Shown here: positions 1 to 5,038 of the stretch, piece by piece | How positions within the stretch are numbered: the first letter of the stretch is position 1 | Layout: each line of letters begins with the position of its first letter | From: Nitrospirota bacterium | GTDB lineage: Bacteria > Nitrospirota > Nitrospiria > Nitrospirales > Nitrospiraceae | Reading direction: 5' to 3' | Assembly (NCBI GenBank): GCA_016201805.1 | Contig: JACQCB010000114.1 | Coordinates: 1-5,332, forward strand | DNA length: 5,332 nt | Program-made: the position numbers and the translations under genes | Notes under the pieces: model-generated | Database searches by the model: none | What the model was told of the DNA's origin: nothing | What the model saw: only the letters and a program-made list of their open reading frames with translations

Positions 1-1
1 G

Positions 2-574
2 GCCGAATGGTACGTCGGAGGCACGGTGGGCGCCACCATTCCCAACGGCCTGAGCAACACCAGCGGCACGGGGCAGCAAGGCGGCACGCTGACTACCTTC
101 ACCCAACAGACGGCGCTCTCCTACGGAGGCAAGGTGGGGTATTTCTTCGAGCGCTACAAGTGGCTGGGCCTCGATATGGACGTGTCCACCGCGACGCCGA
201 ACATCAATTCGAAACAGGCCTCGGTCACCGGCGGCACCGGGTTGGGCGCGAACACCGGACAGAATTTACGCGTGACGACCTGGTCCACGAATCTGGTGGC
301 CCGGTATCCGGGCGAGCGGTTTCGCCCCTATGTCGGCGGCGGGCTCGGCGTCTTCTTCGCCGATGCCCCCGGCGCCTCGTCGGCAAACTGGGCCCCCGGC
401 GCCAACGGCTTCGCGGGACTCAACATCCTGTTGATCCAGCATGTCTCCATGTCCCTGGAATACCGGTACCACTATGCAAACCTCCGCTTCGACAATGTGC
501 TGGGACCGGGCCGGGGCTTTGAGACCACTTACACTGCGAACACGCTGAACCTCGGGCTCAACTACCATTTCTGA
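2..574 (+). CDS. Outer-membrane beta-barrel protein (porin-like, OmpW/opacity type), 5' partial
   Basis: This is the 3' part of a gene whose start lies before the window; the frame is open from base 2 and gives 190 residues up to the TGA at 572-574. Seen: alternating polar and hydrophobic short strands separated by Gly/Asn/Thr/Ser-rich loops, an initial WYVGG strand, a glycine-rich RPYVGGGLGVFF strand at about residues 108-119, a tyrosine-rich YRYHY strand near residue 154, and a final LNLGLNYHF strand ending in phenylalanine. The C-terminal aromatic residue is the usual BAM recognition signal of barrel proteins. Known: such eight-strand barrels of about 200 residues sit in the outer membrane, but their substrates differ and cannot be told from sequence. 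No signal peptide is visible because the N-terminus is missing. A GTG at 26 lies in frame but falls inside an apparent strand and is unlikely to be the start. The next gene follows after 55 nt on the same strand, so cotranscription is likely. Confidence 0.85.
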   Translation, partial: AEWYVGGTVGATIPNGLSNTSGTGQQGGTLTTFTQQTALSYGGKVGYFFERYKWLGLDMDVSTATPNINSKQASVTGGTGLGANTGQNLRVTTWSTNLVARYPGERFRPYVGGGLGVFFADAPGASSANWAPGANGFAGLNILLIQHVSMSLEYRYHYANLRFDNVLGPGRGFETTYTANTLNLGLNYHF

Positions 575-582
575 GCGTCGTG

Positions 583-596
583 CGTGACGCGTGACG
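583..596. repeat. Tandem 7-bp duplication CGTGACG x2
   Basis: Two back-to-back copies of CGTGACG lie in the gap between the partial barrel gene and the lipoprotein gene. A GCGTC at 575-579 can also pair with GACGC at 586-590, giving a short 5-bp hairpin right after the stop codon. It is too short and has no T-tract, so it is not a convincing terminator; it may be chance or a minor slippage product. Confidence 0.4.
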
Positions 597-616
597 GGCA
601 ACGGACATTTGCTGTC

Positions 617-625
617 AAGGGAGGA
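617..625 (+). promoter_or_regulatory. Strong Shine-Dalgarno that fixes the lipoprotein start at 630
   Basis: AAGGGAGGA lies four bases before the ATG at 630. It supports that start over the GTG at 591, which has no ribosome-binding site and would place 13 polar residues ahead of an otherwise ordinary signal peptide. Confidence 0.75.
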
Positions 626-629
626 CATC

Positions 630-1109
630 ATGACGACTTCGAAGTTTTTCCAACTGGTGCGACACAAGGCACCCGCGCTGGTTTCTATCATGGGCTTGCT
701 CCTGTTGATGCAAGGCTGCGGCAGCAGCGATGAAATCCAGATCAAGGCGGGGTCCTGCCCGCTCCCGCCCAATGTGGCGGATGAGGACCGGAACACGATG
801 AAGAAGTTCAGCGGGGATGTCACCGGCATCATCACGTCGGTGGCCGGCGTCAGCGCCTCCGGAGAGATTCAGGGCGCGCTGGAGAAGTACTATCCCGCCG
901 CGCACGACGTGAACCGGATCTATGCCTTGAGCTACGCCGCTTGCGTGGCCTGCCGCCTGGACCCCAACGATGTGAAGGGCTGCGCCCAGCGGTTCAACGA
1001 GATCATTGCCGCCAACCACGCCAAACGCGAGGAAAGCGCGCGGACGTCGGAAAGCTACCACCAGCAAGTGCTGAGCCCGCTCCAGGGGCAGCCCGCAGGC
1101 GGGAGATAG
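630..1109 (+). CDS. Predicted lipoprotein of unknown function with five cysteines
   Basis: A 159-residue protein that I do not assign to a named family. The N-terminus has basic residues (K5, R11, H12, K13), a hydrophobic core at about 14-27 (ALVSIMGLLLLM) and then MQGC, so signal peptidase II processing and lipidation at Cys30 are likely. The lipobox is imperfect (Met at -3, Gln at -2). Residues +2 and +3 after the cysteine are Gly and Ser, not Asp, which in enterobacteria would favour sorting to the outer membrane. The mature part has four more cysteines: C43, a CVAC pair at C105/C108, and C118. These could form disulfides or bind metal; there is no following His, so it is not a haem c motif. 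Residues 60-145 look mainly helical and the last 15 residues are Gly/Pro/Gln-rich. It sits between two outer-membrane barrel genes, which suggests an envelope role linked to them. Confidence 0.78.
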   Translation: MTTSKFFQLVRHKAPALVSIMGLLLLMQGCGSSDEIQIKAGSCPLPPNVADEDRNTMKKFSGDVTGIITSVAGVSASGEIQGALEKYYPAAHDVNRIYALSYAACVACRLDPNDVKGCAQRFNEIIAANHAKREESARTSESYHQQVLSPLQGQPAGGR

Positions 1110-1126
1110 CGCCCTTCCCAGGGCGC
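1109..1126 (+). repeat. Short GC inverted repeat after the lipoprotein stop
   Basis: GCGCCC (1109-1114) and GGGCGC (1121-1126) form a 6-bp all-GC stem with a 6-nt loop, beginning on the last base of the TAG stop. There is no following T-run, so it is not a typical intrinsic terminator. It could weaken readthrough, protect the upstream mRNA end, or affect initiation of the next gene, whose start is only 12 nt downstream. Confidence 0.35.
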
Positions 1127-1137
1127 CCGCGCCTCCT

Positions 1138-2079
1138 ATGCGGAGCGGCGGCTGGACGACGATCTCCTGTGCGATCCTGGCCTGCTGGGGGCTCTGGGGG
1201 CCAATACCGCCCGGTCCGGCTCAGGCCGCCAGCATCCAGGTCAATGGCCAGTGGGTCAATGCCGGAGGCGGAATCCGCCCCGGCGTCGTCGGCAGCTTCC
1301 TGACCTACGCGATGCCCACGGAGAGCATGGAACAGGGGCACTGGTACGTGAAGGCGGTGCCGGGGTATTTCCGCGATTCTGGGAGCAACGACGGGCAGAA
1401 GCTGTCACAGTTTGACGTGCAAGGCGCCGGCATGTCCGTCCGGTTTCTGCGCGCCCTCTCCGACCATTGGGGCGTGGGCTTCCAGGGTGTCTATGCCCGA
1501 ACCGCCAGCGGCAATGCCCAGCAGATTAGCCTGGGGGCCAACGGGTACGAAACGCAGGGCAACAGCCGCCTCAACCTTCCGTTACAGTACTCGGCCTATA
1601 GCGCGCTGGCGGAAGTGGTGTACGATCCCATGAGCGGCCCGGGATTCCGTCTCCCCATGTTTCTCGGACTGAGTCTCAACGCCATGGATGCCACCACCGA
1701 GGGTACCTTCCAGTTTCAGGGGAACTCGTTCTACACGAAAAACAAAACGCAGCCCATTCCCGTGCCCGGCATCGCGTTCGGGATCGCGCCGCAGCATAGT
1801 TGGGGCCCGTTCCGGTTCATTCCGTTCGGCGTGGGCGCGCATGACTTTCAAAAGCTTCAACGCTTGCACCGGCTCGAGAACGTCAGCACCGGCCAAGTGG
1901 TTGAAAGCACGGGGGTGCCTCATAGCTATTCTTCCCTCCATTATGGGATCACGCTGAAATACATCCCCTGGGACCTCTCGGTGTCGTACGTGCGGGCCGG
2001 CCTCTACTTCGCCAATCACGACTCCCCTGTCTCCAGCCAAACGGAGCTGTTCACGCTGGCCTGGGCCAAAACCTTTTAG
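1138..2079 (+). CDS. Outer-membrane beta-barrel protein with signal peptide, function unknown
   Basis: A 313-residue exported protein. The N-terminus (M-R-S..., hydrophobic stretch about 7-21, then GPAQA-A) reads as a Sec signal peptide with likely cleavage after Ala30. The mature part, about 283 residues, has many short amphipathic strands rich in Tyr, Phe and Gly (for example VKAVPGYFRD, MSVRFLRALSDHWGVGFQGVY, LHYGITLKYI, LSVSYVRAGLYF) and ends in LFTLAWAKTF, with the terminal phenylalanine typical of BAM substrates. The length suits roughly a 10-14 strand barrel. I recognise no specific porin, transporter or enzyme motif. The start at 1138 has no clear Shine-Dalgarno sequence (GCGCCTCCT precedes it), so initiation may depend on coupling to the lipoprotein gene 28 nt upstream, or the true start could be elsewhere; the signal peptide nevertheless supports this start. 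It is probably the third gene of an envelope operon with the partial barrel and the lipoprotein. Confidence 0.75.
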   Translation: MRSGGWTTISCAILACWGLWGPIPPGPAQAASIQVNGQWVNAGGGIRPGVVGSFLTYAMPTESMEQGHWYVKAVPGYFRDSGSNDGQKLSQFDVQGAGMSVRFLRALSDHWGVGFQGVYARTASGNAQQISLGANGYETQGNSRLNLPLQYSAYSALAEVVYDPMSGPGFRLPMFLGLSLNAMDATTEGTFQFQGNSFYTKNKTQPIPVPGIAFGIAPQHSWGPFRFIPFGVGAHDFQKLQRLHRLENVSTGQVVESTGVPHSYSSLHYGITLKYIPWDLSVSYVRAGLYFANHDSPVSSQTELFTLAWAKTF

Positions 2080-2084
2080 CTCAG

Positions 2085-2126
2085 CCCCGTCGATCTTCCT
2101 TGTCCGGGCACGGGGTGGGAATTCCC
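2085..2126. repeat. Inverted repeats in the gap before the peptidase gene
   Basis: CCCCGT (2085-2090) can pair with ACGGGG (2110-2115) across a 19-nt loop, and a perfect 10-bp palindrome GGGAATTCCC follows at 2117-2126. There is no T-tract, so neither makes a standard intrinsic terminator. The 61-nt gap therefore leaves open whether the peptidase gene is read from the upstream operon or from a promoter of its own; I could not find a convincing -35/-10 pair. Confidence 0.3.
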
Positions 2127-2143
2127 CTGCGATTCAGGATATG

Positions 2144-3367
2144 ATGTCCGCCGCCATGACTGATCTGCCTCGTTCTCATCACCAGCGCATTGCAGACATT
2201 CAGAAAGCCCTCCAAGAAACGCCGAACCTCGACGGCTGGCTCTTCTACGACTTTCGCGGGAGCGATCCCCTGGCCTACCGGGTGCTGCTGCTGGACCAAG
2301 CCAAGCACGTGACCCGCCGCTGGTACTACTGGGTGCCGGCGCAGGGCACGCCGGTCAAATTGCTGCACAAGATCGAACCCCATGTGCTGGATGAACTGCC
2401 CGGCGACGCCCTGCCCTACGTTTCCTGGGAAGAGCAACAGACCCACCTGGCACGCATCCTGACCCCGGCCAGACGCATCGCCATGCAGTATTCCCCTCAG
2501 AATGCCATCCCCTACATCTCGCGGGTGGACGCCGGCACCATCGAGTTGATCCGCAGCTTCGGCATCAAGGTGGCCACCGCCGCCGACCTGGTCCAGCGAT
2601 TCGAGGCCGTTTGGAGCGACGCCCAGCTTGCGTCCCATCGGGAGGCGGCTGAGAAGCTCCGCCTGATCGTAACCGAAACCTTCGCCCACGTCGGCACGTC
2701 GCTCGCCGCACAGCCTCCCTTGACCGAATATGCCGTGCAGCAATTCATCCTCTCTCGCATCAAGGCGCATGGGCTCGTGACCTCCACGGCGCCGATCGCC
2801 GCGGTCAACGCTCACAGCGCCGATCCCCATTATGGCCCGGCTCCGCAAGGGTCGGCGGAGATCCGGCGCGGCGATCTCCTGTTGATCGACCTCTGGGCCA
2901 AGCGGCCGGAGCCCGGCAGTGTGTACGCGGACATCACCTGGACCGGGTCCATCGGCCCAACCGTCCCGGCGCGGCAGCAAGAGGTTTTCCGCATCGTGCG
3001 CGAGGCGCGGGACGCGGCCTTGGCCTTTGTCCGTACCCGCGTCTCGGCCGGGGAGTTTCCTTGCGGCTGGGAAGTGGACGAGGTCTGCCGGACGGTCATT
3101 CGCAGGGCGGGCTACGGGGATCAGTTTCTACACCGCACCGGCCATTCGATCGGCGAAGAAGTCCACGGTAACGGCGCCAACATCGACAATCTGGAAACGA
3201 AGGACGGACGCCGTCTCCTGCCGAGGACGTGCTTCTCGATCGAGCCCGGCATTTATCTGGCCGGCGAGTTCGGCATCCGCAGCGAACTGGACGTCTATCT
3301 CACGGACCGCGAGGCCGTCGTCTTCGGCCAGCCGGTCCAGACCGAGATCGTACCGATCCTGAAATAG
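2144..3367 (+). CDS. M24 metallopeptidase, aminopeptidase P / Xaa-Pro dipeptidase-like
   Basis: A cytoplasmic dinuclear-metal peptidase expected to cleave peptides with proline in the second position; the exact substrate is not readable. Numbered from ATG 2141 (408 residues), residues about 10-155 form the creatinase-type N-terminal domain and 165-405 the pita-bread catalytic domain. All five metal ligands are present: D250, D264, H335 (in TGHSIG), E368 (in SIEPG) and E382. The supporting active-site residues of E. coli PepP also have counterparts: H230 (PHY), H331, H342 and R380 (GIR). Two oddities: the usual DITR reads DITW, and D250 and D264 are 14 apart rather than about 11, the loop KRPEPGS being longer. 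Length is close to PepP/PepQ (about 440). Start choice: ATGs lie at 2141, 2144 and 2156; the only purine stretch, AGGA at 2136-2139, is one base from the first but four from the second, so 2144 is preferred. No signal peptide. Confidence 0.94.
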   Translation: MSAAMTDLPRSHHQRIADIQKALQETPNLDGWLFYDFRGSDPLAYRVLLLDQAKHVTRRWYYWVPAQGTPVKLLHKIEPHVLDELPGDALPYVSWEEQQTHLARILTPARRIAMQYSPQNAIPYISRVDAGTIELIRSFGIKVATAADLVQRFEAVWSDAQLASHREAAEKLRLIVTETFAHVGTSLAAQPPLTEYAVQQFILSRIKAHGLVTSTAPIAAVNAHSADPHYGPAPQGSAEIRRGDLLLIDLWAKRPEPGSVYADITWTGSIGPTVPARQQEVFRIVREARDAALAFVRTRVSAGEFPCGWEVDEVCRTVIRRAGYGDQFLHRTGHSIGEEVHGNGANIDNLETKDGRRLLPRTCFSIEPGIYLAGEFGIRSELDVYLTDREAVVFGQPVQTEIVPILK

Positions 3368-3539
3368 GTCCTCTACCATTTCGGATCTGCATGGAAATTT
3401 CACTGCCGGACACCGCTGCGGTTGTTCCTACTCGCCTCGGTGGCCTAATTAATAATGACAAGGCAGATCGAATGTGGGATTTCCCAGAGAGTTAGAGACT
3501 GATTGTCAAAGACATTGGAAATTGAGAGGACGGTCAGAG

Positions 3540-4469
3540 CTAAGCTTGAACTGGCTGCACGACCATTGCGGCCTGCTTTACAAAAGCGGAACCAAGATGA
3601 TTTTCGATCATCTTGTAGGAATTTGTGTTCATCAAGCTATGCATGAAACAGTGATGTACGGTCAGAAGTAAGTCCTGTAGCCGAGGGTCTGCCTCAACGC
3701 GCTCGATTTTTAACCCTATCCTTTCACATTCTTCGACAGGAATATGCCTACTATGGGACTTGTTTCCAGTATAGTCAGCTAAGTGTTTGACGATGTGCTC
3801 GGCTTTACGCTTGGCAGTTGCCTCTCCCTTAAACATCACCGCTTCCAGCTGTTCTCGGACAAACTCATTTGACCAGGTAATGGCATTTTCGCACTGACTC
3901 AAGAATGCTGGCCTGTACTGGCTAATTATTTGCTGCCATATTGGTACTCTGCTCGGATCATTTTTTACTTCTTCGCAGGCCCTTTGGAATTCACTGACCA
4001 CACCATATGCAGGTATTCCATTCAGGTGTGGATCGATAGGCCCGAGGTTGGAATGTTTTCCCATGAGGATGCTCTTGCATGAACAAGCAATCATAGTTCC
4101 AGCAGACATAGCCATTTGTGGCACAAGGGCTCGAATGTCATCGTTGAACATCTTGTGCAAATAGTCCACCAACGACTGTGTAGCCGAAATACTTCCGCCG
4201 GGTGTGTGCAATATGAGGTCGAGTCCTTTGGCTCTTTCCATTTTGTGAATGGCCATCATAAAACCATTCTTATCTTCGTCATTGATGTCGGACTGAATTT
4301 CAGGCTTTGAAAGAAATCCGGAGTAGTATGCGATGATATTCAGGCCGGTGTGGCGGTGGAGCTGCTTTAGATACTTGCGGCGAATGACATCAACTGCAAA
4401 CTTTGCTTCCTTGGCATGCGTAGCGTGGTATCTTTGAATTTCACTGAGTGCATCTTTCCAATTTGGCAT
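3540..4469 (-). CDS. SDH-family serine protease (Clp/SppA fold)
   Basis: A 309-residue protein matching the serine dehydrogenase proteinase (SDH, PF01972) family, relatives of SppA and ClpP. Seen: LILHTPGGSISATQ at about 85-98, the oxyanion-side HTPGG motif; AMSAGTMIA at 120-128, whose S122 is the expected nucleophile; MGKHSNLGPIDPHL at 136-149, the family hallmark with D146; and KSHSRHIPVEECERIGLKI at 237-255, where H239 matches the conserved histidine position. I therefore expect an active enzyme. There is no signal peptide or membrane segment, so it is probably cytoplasmic. Substrates of this family are mostly unknown. The start is well bounded: an in-frame TAA lies at 4476-4478, just ahead of ATG 4467-4469, and no later Met occurs before residue 71. 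No Shine-Dalgarno is visible, so it may rely on coupling to the small gene ending 22 nt upstream. The gene is clearly more AT-rich than its neighbours and converges on the peptidase gene, suggesting acquired DNA. Confidence 0.92.
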   Translation of the reverse strand: MPNWKDALSEIQRYHATHAKEAKFAVDVIRRKYLKQLHRHTGLNIIAYYSGFLSKPEIQSDINDEDKNGFMMAIHKMERAKGLDLILHTPGGSISATQSLVDYLHKMFNDDIRALVPQMAMSAGTMIACSCKSILMGKHSNLGPIDPHLNGIPAYGVVSEFQRACEEVKNDPSRVPIWQQIISQYRPAFLSQCENAITWSNEFVREQLEAVMFKGEATAKRKAEHIVKHLADYTGNKSHSRHIPVEECERIGLKIERVEADPRLQDLLLTVHHCFMHSLMNTNSYKMIENHLGSAFVKQAAMVVQPVQA

Positions 4470-4491
4470 TGCAGTTTATTGCGAAGCTATA

Positions 4492-4677
4492 CTATATCGG
4501 GTCTTCGTAGGCGCCATATGTGGTATAGGTTTTGATTACTTTGTATGGGGATGGTTGCGTGAGAGACTTGTTCTCCATAACTGATAGCCGATCGTCTTTT
4601 TGAAAAATCTCTCGGTACTGCTTTTCCAGTCGGCTTTTCCCCTGTTGTTTTGATGGCTTGGCATTCGAGGTAGGCAT
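4492..4677 (-). CDS. Small hydrophilic protein of unknown function, 61 aa
   Basis: A 61-residue protein I do not recognise. The start at 4675-4677 is chosen because AGGAGG lies seven bases ahead and a good promoter lies about 27 nt ahead of it; the open frame extends upstream to 4761 but the extra 28 codons would overlap that promoter. Seen: a Lys/Ser/Gln-rich, probably disordered N-terminus (1-14), a charged likely helix at about 15-35 (SRLEKQYREIFQKDDRLSVMEN), and a Pro/Tyr-rich C-terminus (PSPYKVIKTYTTYGAYEDPI) with four tyrosines. No cysteine, signal peptide, membrane segment or helix-turn-helix is apparent. It is the first gene of a two-gene unit with the SDH protease (22-nt gap), so it may be a partner, adaptor or substrate of that protease; this is inference from context only. 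It could also be a small antitoxin-like protein, though no toxin is evident. Confidence 0.72.
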   Translation of the reverse strand: MPTSNAKPSKQQGKSRLEKQYREIFQKDDRLSVMENKSLTQPSPYKVIKTYTTYGAYEDPI

Positions 4678-4684
4678 GGACAAC

Positions 4685-4690
4685 CCTCCT
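4685..4690 (-). promoter_or_regulatory. Shine-Dalgarno AGGAGG of the 61-aa gene
   Basis: CCTCCT on the plus strand reads AGGAGG on the minus strand, seven bases before ATG 4677. It is a perfect consensus and the main reason for choosing the 61-residue form over the longer frame starting at 4761. Confidence 0.8.
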
Positions 4691-4705
4691 GTAGTAGAAA
4701 ATAGG

Positions 4706-4717
4706 CTATCATGATAG
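4706..4717. promoter_or_regulatory. Perfect 12-bp palindrome CTATCATGATAG, candidate operator
   Basis: CTATCATGATAG equals its own reverse complement and contains the whole -10 box (4711-4716) of the minus-strand promoter. A dimeric repressor bound here would block RNA polymerase directly. No second copy was noticed in the window. The regulator is unknown; the 61-residue protein has no visible DNA-binding motif. Confidence 0.5.
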
Positions 4718-4740
4718 TTTATTTTGGCAAGCTTTTTCAA
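4711..4740 (-). promoter_or_regulatory. Sigma-70-type promoter for the small protein / SDH protease unit
   Basis: On the minus strand, TTGAAA (4740-4735) matches 5 of 6 bases of the -35 consensus and TATCAT (4716-4711) matches 5 of 6 of the -10 consensus, with an 18-nt spacer. Transcription would begin near 4704, leaving a leader of about 27 nt with the Shine-Dalgarno inside it. The good agreement among promoter, ribosome site and start codon supports all three. Confidence 0.6.
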
Positions 4741-4927
4741 CTTAGCTTTGCCGGATGTCATGTAATTTATTCAGGTCGACAAGGAACGCTCTTTCCCTGG
4801 CAGCAGCCTACAGCATGCCATGACTCTTCACCTCTGAGCTATACTTCGGCGAAATTCATCAAGTCTTGAGTGCTTACCAGGCGGTCCAAGATAAATTCAG
4901 ATATTATGCAGTGTCGATTGCGTAAGC

Positions 4928-4956
4928 AGTGGGCCATTAATTTGGGATGGCCCATT
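4928..4956. repeat. Inverted repeat TGGGCCA / TGGCCCA
   Basis: TGGGCCA (4930-4936) and TGGCCCA (4948-4954) are perfect inverted copies with an 11-nt loop; the stem extends by a G-T wobble and an A-T pair to 4928 and 4956. CCATTAA also follows each arm as a direct copy. No T-run follows on either strand, so it is not a clear terminator. It lies about 20 nt upstream of the tatA -35 candidate and could be a regulator site. Confidence 0.4.
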
Positions 4957-4974
4957 AACTGACCGCATCTCAGC

Positions 4975-5004
4975 TTGACACTGTCTGATTCTAGCAGATA
5001 GAGT
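4975..5004 (+). promoter_or_regulatory. Candidate tatA promoter
   Basis: A perfect TTGACA -35 box at 4975-4980 is followed after 18 nt by TAGAGT (4999-5004), which matches 4 of 6 bases of the -10 consensus. Transcription would start near 5011, giving a leader of roughly 28 nt that contains the tatA ribosome site. The -10 is weak, so activity may need an activator or may be modest. Confidence 0.45.
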
Positions 5005-5009
5005 CTGCT
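4993..5009. promoter_or_regulatory. Dyad AGCAGA-TAGAG-TCTGCT over the tatA -10 region
   Basis: Two perfect 6-bp inverted arms with a 5-nt centre overlap the proposed -10 box of tatA. It could be an operator or, in RNA, a small hairpin if transcription starts further upstream. Function is inferred from position only. Confidence 0.35.
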
Positions 5010-5022
5010 TGCGCGATGGATT

Positions 5023-5029
5023 GGGGAGG
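5023..5029 (+). promoter_or_regulatory. Shine-Dalgarno of tatA
   Basis: GGGGAGG ends nine bases before ATG 5039. It fixes the start of tatA and agrees with the conserved MFG N-terminus of the family. Confidence 0.75.
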
Positions 5030-5038
5030 CAAGCGCCC

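Larger units (their letters stand above)
4678..5038. other. Divergent intergenic region between the small-protein gene and tatA
   Basis: This 361-nt stretch separates two divergently read genes. It holds the promoter and palindrome of the minus-strand unit on the left (4706-4740), a hairpin-forming inverted repeat in the middle (4928-4956) and a tatA promoter candidate with an overlapping dyad on the right (4975-5009). Between about 4762 and 4925 I see nothing beyond short chance reading frames. No tRNA, IS end or direct repeat pair was found. Confidence 0.6.

Noticed and set aside
2136..2160. TATGAT at 2140-2145 looks like a -10 box and could give a near-leaderless transcript for the ATG at 2156.
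   Set aside because: No -35 hexamer or extended -10 accompanies it, and it overlaps two in-frame start codons, so it is more simply part of the start region.
2081..2980. Long minus-strand open frame (299 codons) opposite the M24 peptidase gene.
   Set aside because: It mirrors a gene with clear catalytic motifs on the other strand; its product is low-complexity Gly/Arg/Asp-rich and has no family features, as expected of a shadow frame in GC-rich DNA.
3368..3539. Searched the 172-nt gap between the converging peptidase and protease genes for a bidirectional terminator or an attachment-site repeat.
   Set aside because: Only a 5-bp stem TGGGA-TT-TCCCA (3474-3485) without a T-run was found, and no stretch here recurs near 4750-5030 as a direct repeat.
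3474..3671. Plus-strand 65-codon frame at the 3' end of the SDH protease gene.
   Set aside because: It mostly overlaps the well-supported protease gene antisense and has no ribosome site or recognisable product.
4762..4850. On the minus strand, TAGCTCAGAGG at 4841-4831 resembles a tRNA D-arm (A-box), which would suggest a tRNA or its remnant at the insert edge.
   Set aside because: No acceptor stem, anticodon arm or GGTTCGA-type T-arm could be assembled at the right distances, so the match is probably chance.
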